Shown piece by piece: positions 43,654-52,586 of a stretch of DNA of 64,000 nucleotides. Both the position numbers and the translations under genes were made by a program. The notes beneath the pieces are model-generated. The model had not been told where the DNA came from and did no database searches. It saw nothing but the letters and a program-made list of their open reading frames with translations. The stretch's first letter is position 1; each line of letters opens with the position of its first letter. Origin of the DNA: Hymenobacter lapidiphilus (GTDB taxonomy: Bacteria > Bacteroidota > Bacteroidia > Cytophagales > Hymenobacteraceae). Location: positions 62,001-126,000 of the forward strand of contig NZ_QVLT01000007.1 of assembly GCF_003417065.2 (NCBI RefSeq), in the 5' to 3' direction.

Positions 43654-44490
43654 CTACTCCCACAGCGGATAATGCTCCAAATTCACTTCCTGGCCGAAGA
43701 AAATGCGGGTGCTCTCCTCGAATGAGCGGGTAAAATCAGATACGTAGAAGTGGTGGCGGGGCGGCGCGGCAACCGCGGGAGCTAGTAGCTGCCGACTTTC
43801 CAGGTATTGCCGCACATGCTGGGCCACCACGTCGGAGGCGTCGAGCACTTCGGTGCGGCCCTGGTAGAATTCGGCAATCTGCTCCTTTATAAGGGGGTAG
43901 TGCGTGCAGGCCAGCACCAGCGCCTCCACCCCTTCCAGCGCGGGGTTGGAGAGGTAGGTTTCAATGACGTTACTGGCAATGGTGTCATTAAAGAAACCTT
44001 CCTCAATCATGGGAGCCAGCAGCGGGGTGGCCAGGCTACGTAAATCTACGCCGGCGTCGAGGTCGTCAACCTTCTTCTTATATACGTTGCTATTTACCGT
44101 TTGCTTGGTGCCAATCAGGCCCACCGTGCGGCCCGCGTACTGCCGCCCGACGTGCGCCACAATGGGGTCGATAACATTCAATACCTGGGCCTTGGACCCC
44201 ACGTACTCGCGCACCAGCTCGTAGGCGGCCGCCGAGGCCGAGTTGCAGGCAATAAGAATAACCTTGCATTGCTGGCGTAGCAACAAGTCGCAGATCTTCA
44301 CGGCGTAGGCCTGGATGGCAGCCGTACTTTTGTCGCCGTAGGGCAAGTGGGCCGTGTCGCCGAAGTATACCAGCCGCTCATGGGGTAGCACCTGGGCCAC
44401 GGCCCGCGCCACCGTCAGGCCGCCAATGCCGCTGTCGAATACGCCAATGGGTCGGGTGGCTAAGTCGGGGGGAGAGGTCGGAAGTTTCAT
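43654..44490 (-). CDS. murI: Glutamate racemase
   Basis: Makes D-glutamate for peptidoglycan from L-glutamate in the cytoplasm. The 278-residue protein has the substrate motif IGVFDSGIGGLTVARA with Asp19 and Ser20, the first catalytic Cys (Cys82) in LIACNSASAAAY, and the second catalytic Cys in LACTHYPLIKEQ near residue 190. Length is normal. No operon partner: a hairpin (44536-44576) and a spacer of nearly 100 bases separate it from the helicase gene upstream on the same strand. The ATG at 44490 lies next to TACCTTCG, one base off the -7 consensus, so a short leader is possible. Confidence 0.95.
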   Translation of the reverse strand: MKLPTSPPDLATRPIGVFDSGIGGLTVARAVAQVLPHERLVYFGDTAHLPYGDKSTAAIQAYAVKICDLLLRQQCKVILIACNSASAAAYELVREYVGSKAQVLNVIDPIVAHVGRQYAGRTVGLIGTKQTVNSNVYKKKVDDLDAGVDLRSLATPLLAPMIEEGFFNDTIASNVIETYLSNPALEGVEALVLACTHYPLIKEQIAEFYQGRTEVLDASDVVAQHVRQYLESRQLLAPAVAAPPRHHFYVSDFTRSFEESTRIFFGQEVNLEHYPLWE

Positions 44491-44535
44491 GGATGGCGAA
44501 GGTAAGGAGCAGCTCTTGGCTTTTCGAAGACCCTT

Positions 44536-44576
44536 TTTGCAGCTTATTTTCTAGAAATGGAAAAATAAGCTGCAAA
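44536..44576. repeat. Hairpin between recQ-like gene and murI
   Basis: 15-base arms starting TTTGCAGCTTATTTT (44536-44550) and ending at 44576, with a loop of about 11 bases. AT-rich stem, no clear U-tract. Confidence 0.75.
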
Positions 44577-44587
44577 TACCTTCCCTC

Positions 44588-46512
44588 CTACCCGCTCAAC
44601 CGCCCATCGGCCATGTAGCGCAGTTCGCCCAGCTCTACCAGGTCGCGCAGTAGGGCCGTGATGGCGGAGGCTTGGCCGGGAGCGTAATGGGTGAGCACTT
44701 CGCGGGGCGTTTGGGGAGTGGCCTTCACTAGCTCCAGCAGCTGGGCGCGGAGCTCGGGCAGCGGGGTGGCTTCCTGGCGGGCTTTTTTACGGGCCAGGCA
44801 GAAGTCGCATACGCCGCAGGCAGGCGCGTCCAGCTCGCCGAAATACTCCAGTAGCAGCTGCTGGCGGCAGCGGCCTCCGGTGGCGTAGCGGATAACCGAG
44901 TCGGTTTTGTGGGTAGCCAGCTCGCGCTGCCGGGTCAGGCGCTTCTGGTCGAGCGGCAGCTTGTCGGCGTCGTGGCGCGGGGTGGTGAACAGGGCCTGGG
45001 GCGACTCGTGACGGGGCTGGAACTGAATGATGCCCGAGCGGTGCAGGAACACCAGCATCTTGCGCAGCTCCACCACGCTCAGGCGCAGGTACTGGGCCAA
45101 GCTGTTCTCCGAAATCCGCTGAAAACCGGCAAACAGCTCGCCCCCATGCAGGCGCAGCAGGCTCTTGATGAGCTGGTCGTGCTGCACGTTGGCCACCTGG
45201 AAGCGGTAGAGGTCGGTATGGTCGATGGGAATGTGAACCCGGGCGGGGTCGTTGACGGCTTCGTTGAGCTGCACAAACCCTTCGCGGGCCAACGTGCGCA
45301 GGCTGTTGTGGGCGTCGAGGGCCTTGATGCGGTAGGTTTCGGCAAACTGCTGCAAATCGAAATCGAAGGCCACCAGCTCGCCGCCGCCCACGGCCGTGCG
45401 CGAGAAGTTGGCCAGCGCCTGGTACACGCGGCGCACCGTATCAAGCGGCGGATAGCTCAGGCGAGTGCGGCGGCGCAGCTCGTCGGCGTCGGCGGGCCCG
45501 GTGAGCAGCACGGCAAAGGCGTATTTCTCGTCGCGGCCGGCACGGCCGGCTTCCTGATAGTAGGCTTCCAGGTTATCGGGAGCTTCCAGATGCACCACCA
45601 GGCGCACGTCGGGCTTGTCAATGCCCATACCGAACGCGTTGGTGGCCACAATGCAGCGGGTTTTATTCTGCATCCAGTCCTGTTGCACGCGGGTGCGCTG
45701 GTCGGAGGGCAAGCCGGCGTGGTAGGCGGCGGCCGACAGACGCTGCTGCTGCAGGTAGGCGGCGGCGTCTTCGGTCTGGCGACGGGTGCGGGCGTACACG
45801 ATGCTCGTTTTGTCGGCTCCCACCCCGCGCACCACCTCCAGCATCCGCCGGAACTTATCCTCGGTTTCGAGCACCGAGTACGAGAGGTTGGGCCGGGCAA
45901 AGCTCTGCTGAAACACGCGGTGGGTGCTGCCAAAAACCAGCTTCTCCACAATATCCTGGCGCACCTGCTCAGTAGCAGTGGCCGTGAGGGCAATGCAAGG
46001 CACGCCCGGCAGCAGCTCGCGCAGCTCGGCAATGCGCAGGTAGGGCGGCCGGAAATCGTAGCCCCACTGCGACACGCAGTGCGCCTCGTCAATAGCCAGC
46101 AGACTCACCTTCATCTTCGCCACCCGAACCCGGAACATATCCGTCAGCAGGCGCTCGGGGCTCACGTACAGGAACTTCACCGGCCCGTACACGCAGTTGT
46201 CGAGGGTCTGGTCGATTTCCTGGTGGCTCATGCCGGCATACACAGCTTCAGCCTTCACGCCGCGCTGGCGCAGGTTTTCCACCTGGTCCTTCATCAGCGC
46301 AATCAGCGGCGACACCACCAGGCACAGTCCCGGCCGGCCAGCGCAGGCACCTGGAAGCAGATACTCTTGCCGCCGCCGGTGGGCAGCAGCGCCAGCGTGT
46401 CGTGCCCGGCCAGCACTGCCCGGATGATATCTTCCTGCAGCGGCCGAAACCGGGTATGCCCCCAGGTCTGGCGCAGTACGTGCAGAATATCGTCGGTAGC
46501 TTGCTCGGGCAT
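44588..46512 (-). pseudogene. recQ: RecQ-type ATP-dependent DNA helicase, frameshifted near codon 58
   Basis: Would encode a 3'-5' DNA helicase of about 640 residues. The start at 46512 (MPEQATDDILHVLRQTWGHT) opens one frame that carries the Walker A motif LLPTGGGKSICFQVPAL and stops soon after. The remainder (SPLIALMKDQVE, the DEAH box LLAIDEAHCVSQWGYDFRPP, LTATATEQVRQDI, YQEAGRAGRD and the zinc-binding CRQQLLLEYFGELDAPACGV) continues in another frame. The switch lies in a GC run near 46329-46340 (CCCGGCCGGCCA on the plus strand); adding one G or C restores one frame. Either this is a real -1 mutation or a sequencing error; a long frame that opens at 46519 avoids the stop but lacks the helicase N-terminus. 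The -7 box TACCTTTG, four bases before 46512, supports this start. The protein has no visible HRDC domain. Confidence 0.85.
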
Positions 46513-46516
46513 GCGG

Positions 46517-46524
46517 CAAAGGTA
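46517..46524 (-). promoter_or_regulatory. -7 box of the recQ-like gene, leaderless arrangement
   Basis: Minus-strand TACCTTTG ends four bases before the ATG at 46512. Same arrangement as cca. Confidence 0.6.
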
Positions 46525-46550
46525 CACGACGGGCTTGTAGAGCTTAACAA

Positions 46551-47702
46551 CTACGCCCTAACGCCTGCCTCCTGGGCTTCTTCCTCCCGTTCTTCCTGCT
46601 TACCCTCCTGAATCTTCTCCACAGCCTCCTGCTTGTCAGCCGCATCTGCTTCCTCGAGGTTCTTCTCCTGCTCCGCTTTATCCTGGGGCTCAAAGCTCAG
46701 CTTGATGTAGATGGGAAAGTGGTCGGAGCCCACGTAGGGCAGCCGCTCCATCTCATCAACTTTGAAGTGGGGCGAAACGAATACATGGTCGAGGGGCCAG
46801 CGCAACAGCTGGTATTCGGCGTGGAAAGTGGGCATCAGGCCGCGGCCCACCCGTGGGTCGAGCAGCCCGCTGATGCGCCGGAACAACTCGGAGGTGTGCG
46901 ACCAGGCCACATCATTCATGTCACCAAACACAATGGTCGGCTCGTCGCGCTCTTCCAACTCGCGGCCTACCAGCAGTAGCTCGGCGTCGCGGCGGGTACT
47001 GGTTTCCGACTCGGCAGGAGCCGGGGGCTTGGGGTGCAGCCCGTACACGCGTACCCACGTACGGCCGTCGGGCAGCTGCACTTTGGTGTGCACGCTGGGC
47101 ACGTCGTCGTCGATAAGGTATTTGATTTCGCAGCCGTCGAGGGGCAAGCGTGAGAAAAACAGCAGGCCGTAGGTGTTGTCGAGCGGCTCGTGGCAGGTGT
47201 AGGGGTGGGTTTTCTCCATGGGCTTCAGCTGCTGATGCCACCACTCGTCGGTTTCCACCGCCATAATAACATCAGCATCAGCCTCTTGCAGCACCTTCAA
47301 AGCCTTGTCGCTCTGCTTGTTGTACTGCAGCACGTTCATCATCACCAAACTCAGATGGCCTTCACCATCGGTGCGGGTACTATCACCTACATGTTTGCCG
47401 GCCAGCGGTGTATAGGGCAGAATTCGGAACGCCTGGTAGCCGGTAGCCAGCGCCACGCTCGCCAGCAGTGCCGGCATCCAGTAAGTGTCTGCGGCAGGTT
47501 GGTGCCAGCCCAGCAGCACGCCCGCCACCAGTACCAGTAGCAGCACGCCCACAATCTGCAAACGCGGAAAATCGAAAACACGAATCCACCAGATCGTCTG
47601 GCGCATCAGCGGCAGCAGGGTAGCAATAAGGGCGGCGGCAGCCAGCAGCAGCACCAAGGCCTGTGCCAGCGTGTGCCAGGTAAAATCGTCGAAGTGGGGC
47701 AC
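46551..47702 (-). CDS. Membrane-anchored endonuclease/exonuclease/phosphatase family protein
   Basis: Predicted hydrolase of the EEP fold with three N-terminal membrane segments. From the proposed GTG start at 47702 it has 383 residues: segments near 8-30, 40-60 and 65-85 (LVLLLAAAALIATLLPLM, VGVLLLVLVAGVLLGW, LLASVALATGYQAF), then the EEP core with LVMMNVLQYNKQ, an acidic catalytic site (DADVIMAVETDEWW), FGDMNDVAWS, DHVFVSPHF and GSDHFPIYI. The C-terminal 45 residues are highly charged (EEADAADKQEAVEKIQE) and probably helical. The family cuts phosphodiesters in DNA, RNA or lipids; which one is not known. Longer in-frame starts up to 48092 would overlap marC on the other strand and lack family similarity; the start remains uncertain. 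Confidence 0.8.
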   Translation of the reverse strand: MPHFDDFTWHTLAQALVLLLAAAALIATLLPLMRQTIWWIRVFDFPRLQIVGVLLLVLVAGVLLGWHQPAADTYWMPALLASVALATGYQAFRILPYTPLAGKHVGDSTRTDGEGHLSLVMMNVLQYNKQSDKALKVLQEADADVIMAVETDEWWHQQLKPMEKTHPYTCHEPLDNTYGLLFFSRLPLDGCEIKYLIDDDVPSVHTKVQLPDGRTWVRVYGLHPKPPAPAESETSTRRDAELLLVGRELEERDEPTIVFGDMNDVAWSHTSELFRRISGLLDPRVGRGLMPTFHAEYQLLRWPLDHVFVSPHFKVDEMERLPYVGSDHFPIYIKLSFEPQDKAEQEKNLEEADAADKQEAVEKIQEGKQEEREEEAQEAGVRA

Positions 47703-47848
47703 TAGACAAGGAGTTGGGATAAGAAAGAAGCCATTTGGCTGCTCTCCGGACGTGGTGTAAAGCTGCAACAGGGCTTTACGCACCCACCGCCAAGGAGTTG
47801 TTTTCGCTAAAAGTAGGATTTTCCCCGTGTTCGTGCCACAAAGGCTCG

Positions 47849-47856
47849 TACCTTTG
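47849..47856 (+). promoter_or_regulatory. Candidate -7 box for marC
   Basis: TACCTTTG, 23 bases before the ATG at 47880. No well-spaced TTG. Confidence 0.5.
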
Positions 47857-47879
47857 CCGGCCATACCCTGCCCGCACCT

Positions 47880-48497
47880 ATGGATATTCTGCTTGCCACG
47901 TTTACTACTCTGTTCTCCGTGGTTAATCCGTTCGGGGCCATGCCGGTGTTTCTGTCCCTGACCGAAAGCGACACGCCGGCCGAGCGCGCCAACATCGGCC
48001 TGAAGGCCTGCCTGTCGGTGCTGGCGGTACTGTCGGTATCGTTTTTTGCGGGCCAGTATGTGCTCAACTTTTTCGGCATCAATATTCACCATTTGCGCAT
48101 TGCGGGCGGCATCCTGCTTATGCGCTCGGCTTTCGATTTGCTCACACCCGGCGGCAACCGCAGCAAGGTATCGGAGGAAACCATTGAGGCCAGCCGCGAG
48201 AAGGACGATATTAGCTTCACGCCCCTGGCCATGCCCATGCTCTCGGGCCCCGGCGCTATTGCCGTCTGCATCAGCCTTTACACCAATAAGCTCACGTATT
48301 TTGATATGGGGCTTATTTTCGTCGGCTTCGTGCTGGTGGCACTGGCCGTCTATATCATCCTCATGTCGTCGTTGCGGCTCACGCGCTTCCTGGGCCGGCC
48401 GGGCCTGGCGGCGCTGGCCCGCATCATGGGCTTCATCACGCTGGCCATCGGCGTAAACTTCATCATGACGGCCATCAAGGCCCTGTTTGTTTCTTAG
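47880..48497 (+). CDS. MarC family integral membrane protein
   Basis: Six-segment inner-membrane protein of 205 residues in the MarC/UPF0056 family, formerly linked to multiple antibiotic resistance but of unproven function. Hallmarks: TTLFSVVNPFGAMPVFLSLT at about 9-28, INIHHLRIAGGILLMRSAFD near 63-82, and the repeat-like motif PLAMPMLSGPGAIAVCISL near 116-134. Length is normal. The gene is divergent from the EEP gene and followed on the same strand by hemE after 101 bases that contain a small inverted repeat. I see no operon partner that explains its role. Confidence 0.9.
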   Translation: MDILLATFTTLFSVVNPFGAMPVFLSLTESDTPAERANIGLKACLSVLAVLSVSFFAGQYVLNFFGINIHHLRIAGGILLMRSAFDLLTPGGNRSKVSEETIEASREKDDISFTPLAMPMLSGPGAIAVCISLYTNKLTYFDMGLIFVGFVLVALAVYIILMSSLRLTRFLGRPGLAALARIMGFITLAIGVNFIMTAIKALFVS

Positions 48498-48598
48498 CGG
48501 TTAGCTATTAGTTGATAGCTTTTGCTCCAAATACAGCCTTGCTGAATTCATTGAACGAGAGCTATCAGTTGATAGCTCTCAGCTAACAGCTTAAAAAC
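48498..48598. repeat. Inverted repeat of AGCTATTAGTTGATAGCT type
   Basis: Short inverted copies (GTTAGCTATTAGTTGATAGC near 48502 and GAGAGCTATCAGTTGATAGC near 48555) fill the marC-hemE spacer. A similar motif occurs at 56755-56838. Confidence 0.65.
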
Positions 48599-49633
48599 AT
48601 GCTCAAAAACGACCTGCTCCTGCGTGCCGCCCGCGGCGAAGAAACCGAACGTACTCCTGTGTGGCTTATGCGCCAAGCGGGCCGCATTTTGCCCCAGTAC
48701 CGCGCGCTGCGAGGCCGGCTCAGCGGCTTCAAGGAACTGGTAGAAACGCCCGAGCTGGCCGCCGAGGTCACTATCCAGCCTGTCGATGCGCTCGACGTGG
48801 ACGCCGCCATCATCTTCTCCGATATTCTGGTAGTGCCCGAAGCCATGGGCCTGACCTACGAGATGGTGGAAGCCAAAGGTCCGCTGTTTCCTGAAACCAT
48901 AAAAACGGCCGCTGATGTAGCCCGGATGCGTGTGGCTGACCCCGAGGAGCACCTGGGCTACGTACTCGAGGCGCTGCGCGTCACCAAGCGCGCGCTCAAC
49001 GGCCGGGTACCGCTCATCGGCTTTGCCGGCGCCCCCTGGACTATTCTGGCCTACATGGTGGAGGGCCACGGCTCGAAAACCTTCAGCAAGGCTCGCGGGA
49101 TGCTTTACCAGAACCCGGAACTGGCCCACGAGCTGCTGCGCAAAATCACGGCCACCACCATTGCCTACCTGCAGGCCCAGGTAACGGCCGGCGCCAACCT
49201 TATTCAGGTGTTCGACTCCTGGGCCGGCATCCTGCCGCCCGCGCATTATGCGGAGTTCAGCCAGCGCTACATTGCCGAAATCTGCGCCGCGCTGCCCAAC
49301 GTGCCGGTTACCGTATTTGCTAAAGGCGCCTTCTGGGCCATGGAAGATTTTGCCGCCCTGCCCTGCCGCACGATAGGCCTCGACTGGAACCAGGACCCGC
49401 GCACCGTGCGCCCGCTGGTAGGCGACAAAACCCTACAGGGCAACCTCGACCCCTGCGCCCTCTACGGCACGCCTGCCCAAGTGCAGGCCGCCACCAAAGC
49501 CATGCTCGATAGGTTCGGCCCCCAGCGCCACATTGCCAACCTCGGCCACGGCGTCTATCCCGACACCAATCCCGATAATGTGAAGGTTTTCATTGAAACG
49601 GTGAAGGAGTACAGCACCAGAATGCGCGGCTAA
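48599..49633 (+). CDS. hemE: Uroporphyrinogen decarboxylase
   Basis: Converts uroporphyrinogen III to coproporphyrinogen III in heme synthesis. The 344-residue protein shows the family motifs [17 protein letters not shown] near 20-36, [19 protein letters not shown] with the catalytic Asp near residue 80, [15 protein letters not shown] and GLDWNQDP, and the conserved end [10 protein letters not shown] followed by [15 protein letters not shown]. No other hem gene is close. A small inverted-repeat spacer separates it from marC upstream; about 160 bases of spacer with nothing recognisable follow before the next gene. Confidence 0.97.
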   Translation: MLKNDLLLRAARGEETERTPVWLMRQAGRILPQYRALRGRLSGFKELVETPELAAEVTIQPVDALDVDAAIIFSDILVVPEAMGLTYEMVEAKGPLFPETIKTAADVARMRVADPEEHLGYVLEALRVTKRALNGRVPLIGFAGAPWTILAYMVEGHGSKTFSKARGMLYQNPELAHELLRKITATTIAYLQAQVTAGANLIQVFDSWAGILPPAHYAEFSQRYIAEICAALPNVPVTVFAKGAFWAMEDFAALPCRTIGLDWNQDPRTVRPLVGDKTLQGNLDPCALYGTPAQVQAATKAMLDRFGPQRHIANLGHGVYPDTNPDNVKVFIETVKEYSTRMRG

Positions 49634-49794
49634 CGCAAGTTGCTTGTGAACAAATACTCCTTTTACACCAAGCCAACACCTCGAATCAGGCTGCGACATC
49701 CTTAAAACCAGCCTACGATCAAGCAGCGCAAACAGCGTGGCCAGACCAGCACTGTTACCAGCATTATCTATTTTACTCTCACCCGACTACTGCC

Positions 49795-51240
49795 GTGCAA
49801 CTCTTGGATTCGCGTTTGGTACGCTGGGTGGCGCGAAACTGGTGGGGGCTACTGGCAACTGGCGTGGGGTTGGGCTTGCTGCCGCTGCTACTGCTGTGTT
49901 ATTACAACCAGCCGTACTCCGATGATTTCTCGTTCACTTCAGATGTTGAAGCTTACGGGTTCTGGGGTGCCCAAAAGCAATTATTTACCAATTGGTCGGG
50001 CCGCTACTTTACCAATTGGCTGCAACTGGTCGGGAACCCATTAAACCACCGCTGGCTGCGAGGAGTACAGTTGACCGCCGTTATCGGCCAGCTGCTACGG
50101 ATAGCAGTCCTGTATGCCGCGATACGCCTACTAACCGGGCGGCAGCTACGCTGCCGCGATGCCGGCCTGCTGGCGGCGGGCCTGGCGTTGGTTTACAGTA
50201 GCATAGTCCCTTCCACATTTTCGGCGCTTTACTATTTCACCGAAGTAGTGGTATACCATGTTCCAGCGTGGCTGCTGCTTTTGGTACCGCTCACCGTCGA
50301 CCGTTTTCAGCGGGCCCAAAGCCGCGGGCAACGGCTTACCTGGGGCCTGCTGTGCGGGTTGGGCACGGTCGCCGTTGCCGGTTCCAATGAACTGACTATC
50401 ATACTATTATTCTTAATAATAGCACTAGGAACCGGGCTGAGCCTATGGCGCCGGCAGTGGGCCAGCGCCCGCGTGTGGGTGGCACTGGGAACTTTGCTGG
50501 CTGTTGCCGGCGCGGTAGCAGTTTTCGCCCCCGGTAACGTTTCGCGTTTGACCCTGGACAACTCCTTGCGGCCGATAAGCTCCTTTTGGGAAGGGCTGGC
50601 CCGCGTGAATGTCCTACTGCGCTATTTATTCACCAGCCCTGCTTTCCTTGTGATTCCGGCCTTCGTATTGCTATTGCGCCCAATAGCGGCCCAGGTAGCG
50701 CCGGCCCGGCCGCCGGGCCTGCGAATACCGCTGCTGCTCAGTGCGGCGGTACTCATAGCTGGCGTGGTGTTGGGCACACTACCTTACGCCCTGACGTGGT
50801 CACGCGTACCACTCATTCCGCGGGCGACTAACATCATACTGTGGTGGTGGCTACTGGGGTGGCTAGTTGCCGGCTGGGCCAGCCTGCCAGCTCTCCCCAC
50901 GGTAATCATGCCCTTACCGGCCGCGATACGCGGGCTGGTAGGCGGCGTGCTGTTCATAATAGTGTTTACGGCCAGCAGCCACGCCTACCTGGACTTACGG
51001 TACGAAGCGCCGGCATTTGCCCGCCAATGGCAGTCTCGCTTCGCGGCGCTGCAACGGGCGGGCCGGGTGCCGCACGGCCAGCTAACGCTTCCGCCGCAGC
51101 CAACGCTCATCAACCGGCAGATAATTATGCCCCCTATCGGTATATCAGAAGATCCAGCTTACGGCATCAACACCCGGCTGGCGACGTGGTTCGGCCTCGA
51201 TTCCGTGCGCGTTGCGGCCCCGCTTATTCTGCTCCGTTAA
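49795..51240 (+). CDS. Polytopic membrane protein, DUF6056-like
   Basis: Predicted inner-membrane protein of 481 residues with about ten hydrophobic segments. It begins with GTG at 49795 (VQLLDSRLVRWVARNWWGLL). Near residues 40-65 it has the motif NQPYSDDFSFTSDVEAYGFW followed by WSGRYFTNW, a pattern of acidic residues in the first periplasmic loop typical of GT-C-like glycosyltransferases and the DUF6056 group. A C-terminal soluble part of about 80 residues (PPQPTLINRQIIMPPIGISE) follows the last segment. Members often sit near polysaccharide genes; here the next gene is a heptose-kinase-like gene on the other strand. A role in glycan assembly is likely but not shown. Confidence 0.68.
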   Translation: MQLLDSRLVRWVARNWWGLLATGVGLGLLPLLLLCYYNQPYSDDFSFTSDVEAYGFWGAQKQLFTNWSGRYFTNWLQLVGNPLNHRWLRGVQLTAVIGQLLRIAVLYAAIRLLTGRQLRCRDAGLLAAGLALVYSSIVPSTFSALYYFTEVVVYHVPAWLLLLVPLTVDRFQRAQSRGQRLTWGLLCGLGTVAVAGSNELTIILLFLIIALGTGLSLWRRQWASARVWVALGTLLAVAGAVAVFAPGNVSRLTLDNSLRPISSFWEGLARVNVLLRYLFTSPAFLVIPAFVLLLRPIAAQVAPARPPGLRIPLLLSAAVLIAGVVLGTLPYALTWSRVPLIPRATNIILWWWLLGWLVAGWASLPALPTVIMPLPAAIRGLVGGVLFIIVFTASSHAYLDLRYEAPAFARQWQSRFAALQRAGRVPHGQLTLPPQPTLINRQIIMPPIGISEDPAYGINTRLATWFGLDSVRVAAPLILLR

Positions 51241-51441
51241 ATTTTACTGAGCGCGCTTGCTAGCTCTGCAGCCGCCTTTGTCGCGGCCAAAATGGGTCTG
51301 CTCCCAGCAGCAACACTGCTTTCCCAACCAAGAAGCATCGACGGCGATGTTCAGCTTCCAATCGGTTGAAAGTTTACTGAACCTATTCCGTCTTTCGAGC
51401 ACGTCGCGCATCAAGCGAGAATGCGGGCATGTTTCTACTCA
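51241..51441. other. Spacer with no recognised gene
   Basis: About 200 bases between convergent genes. Both strands have short open frames without starts or family motifs, possibly a decayed coding fragment. No hairpin or promoter was recognised. Confidence 0.4.
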
Positions 51442-52458
51442 CTACCAGCTAAGCGCTACTTCATCCGCTTCGGTTAGCAGCTTCTGCTTCTCAATAGGCA
51501 CCACGCCCACCTGCTCGCAAACGAGGCCGCCGCCCAGGTTGGCCAGCGCGGCAGTGGCCGCAACCGGCAGGCTCAGGGCCACGCACAGGGCGGCGATGCT
51601 GATAACCGTGTCGCCGGCACCCGATACGTCGGAGATAGTGCGCAGGTGAGCCGGCAAGTAGGTTTTCTGCCCGGCTTGCTGGGCAAATACGCCGTGTTCC
51701 GACAGCGTAACAAGCACCGTATCGGGCTGTAGCAGCTCGCGTAGCCGGGCCACGGCCGCCTCGAAACCGGCCCGGTCGGTGGTCGGGTCGCCGAATTCGA
51801 GCTTGAGGCCCTCGCGCAACTCCTTCAGATTGGGTTTGAACAGGGTGCAGTGCTGGTAAGCCAGAAAGTTCTTCTTCTTGGGGTCGACCACCGTGGGCAC
51901 GCCCCGCTCGCGGGCCAGGCCGATGAAGTGGCGGATGTTGTTTTCGGTGAGCACGCCCTTGTCGTAATCCTCGAAAATCACCACATCAGCCCGCGTTAGC
52001 AGCTGCACGAAACGGGCCGTCAGGGCTTCGTTTTCGGTGGCGTCGAGGTCGGTTTCCACTTCCGAGTCGATGCGCAGCAGCTGCTGGCCCTGGGCCAGGA
52101 TACGCTGCTTAACCGTAGTGGGGCGGGTGCCGGAGCGCACGATTCCCTCGGCCGATAGCCCGTTTATTGCCAGCCTTTCCAGCAGCTGGTCGCCGCCCGT
52201 GTCTTCTCCAATCAGGGCGCACAGCAGCGGCGTGGCCCCCAGCGCCTGCACGTTGAGCGCCACGTTGGCGGCCCCGCCCAGGCGCTGCTCAGTGCGGCTC
52301 ACGTTCACGACCGGCACCGGAGCCTCGGGCGAGAGCCGCACCGAGCGGCCCCACACGTAGGCGTCGAGCATCACATCGCCCACGATAAGCACGGTCAGCT
52401 GGTTGAAAGCGGCAAACAAGTCGGGCAGCGAGGCGGGCGGCAGGGCAGTAGCGGGCAT
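51442..52458 (-). CDS. PfkB-family kinase, D-glycero-beta-D-manno-heptose-7-phosphate kinase (RfaE1/HldE1-like)
   Basis: Predicted to phosphorylate heptose 7-phosphate at C1 in the ADP-heptose pathway used for lipopolysaccharide core. The 338-residue protein has the ribokinase fold with DVMLDAYVWGRSVRLSPEAP near 30-50, VTRTEQRLGGAANVALN, the lid region and the ATP-site motif DVSGAGDTVISIAALCV near residue 280 with the catalytic Asp in GAGD. It lacks the C-terminal nucleotidyltransferase domain of HldE, so it would be the single-function form; the partner adenylyltransferase is not in the window. Start: ATG at 52458; the codon before it is not a start. A TATCTTTG box (52492-52485 on the minus strand) is 26 bases upstream. 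Confidence 0.87.
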   Translation of the reverse strand: MPATALPPASLPDLFAAFNQLTVLIVGDVMLDAYVWGRSVRLSPEAPVPVVNVSRTEQRLGGAANVALNVQALGATPLLCALIGEDTGGDQLLERLAINGLSAEGIVRSGTRPTTVKQRILAQGQQLLRIDSEVETDLDATENEALTARFVQLLTRADVVIFEDYDKGVLTENNIRHFIGLARERGVPTVVDPKKKNFLAYQHCTLFKPNLKELREGLKLEFGDPTTDRAGFEAAVARLRELLQPDTVLVTLSEHGVFAQQAGQKTYLPAHLRTISDVSGAGDTVISIAALCVALSLPVAATAALANLGGGLVCEQVGVVPIEKQKLLTEADEVALSW

Positions 52459-52484
52459 CAAAAACAGAATCTGGTAAGAAGCCG

Positions 52485-52492
52485 CAAAGATA
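52485..52492 (-). promoter_or_regulatory. Candidate -7 box for the heptose-kinase-like gene
   Basis: Minus-strand TATCTTTG, 26 bases before the ATG. It abuts the palindrome at 52493-52586; no TTG box at the right distance. Confidence 0.5.
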
Positions 52493-52586
52493 GGCTGTAG
52501 CGCGAAGCTCCAGCTTCGCGTATCGTTGAACGGTGTCCTTTGGGAGTCAGCAATGACACGCGAAGCTGGAGCTTCGCGCTACAGCC
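52493..52586. repeat. Nested palindrome with 29-base perfect arms
   Basis: Arms 52493-52521 and 52558-52586 are perfect inverted copies. Each arm also contains its own internal palindrome, CGCGAAGCTCCAGCTTCGCG, so the sequence can fold in two ways. Confidence 0.9.

Noticed and set aside
44909..46540. 543-codon open frame on the plus strand
   Set aside because: It is antisense to the recQ-like helicase; the composition (Gly, His, Val, Gln rich) is typical of a shadow frame.
47703..48092. N-terminal extension of the EEP-family gene up to 48092
   Set aside because: It runs antisense through the promoter and first part of marC, and its translation has no signal, membrane segment or family similarity.
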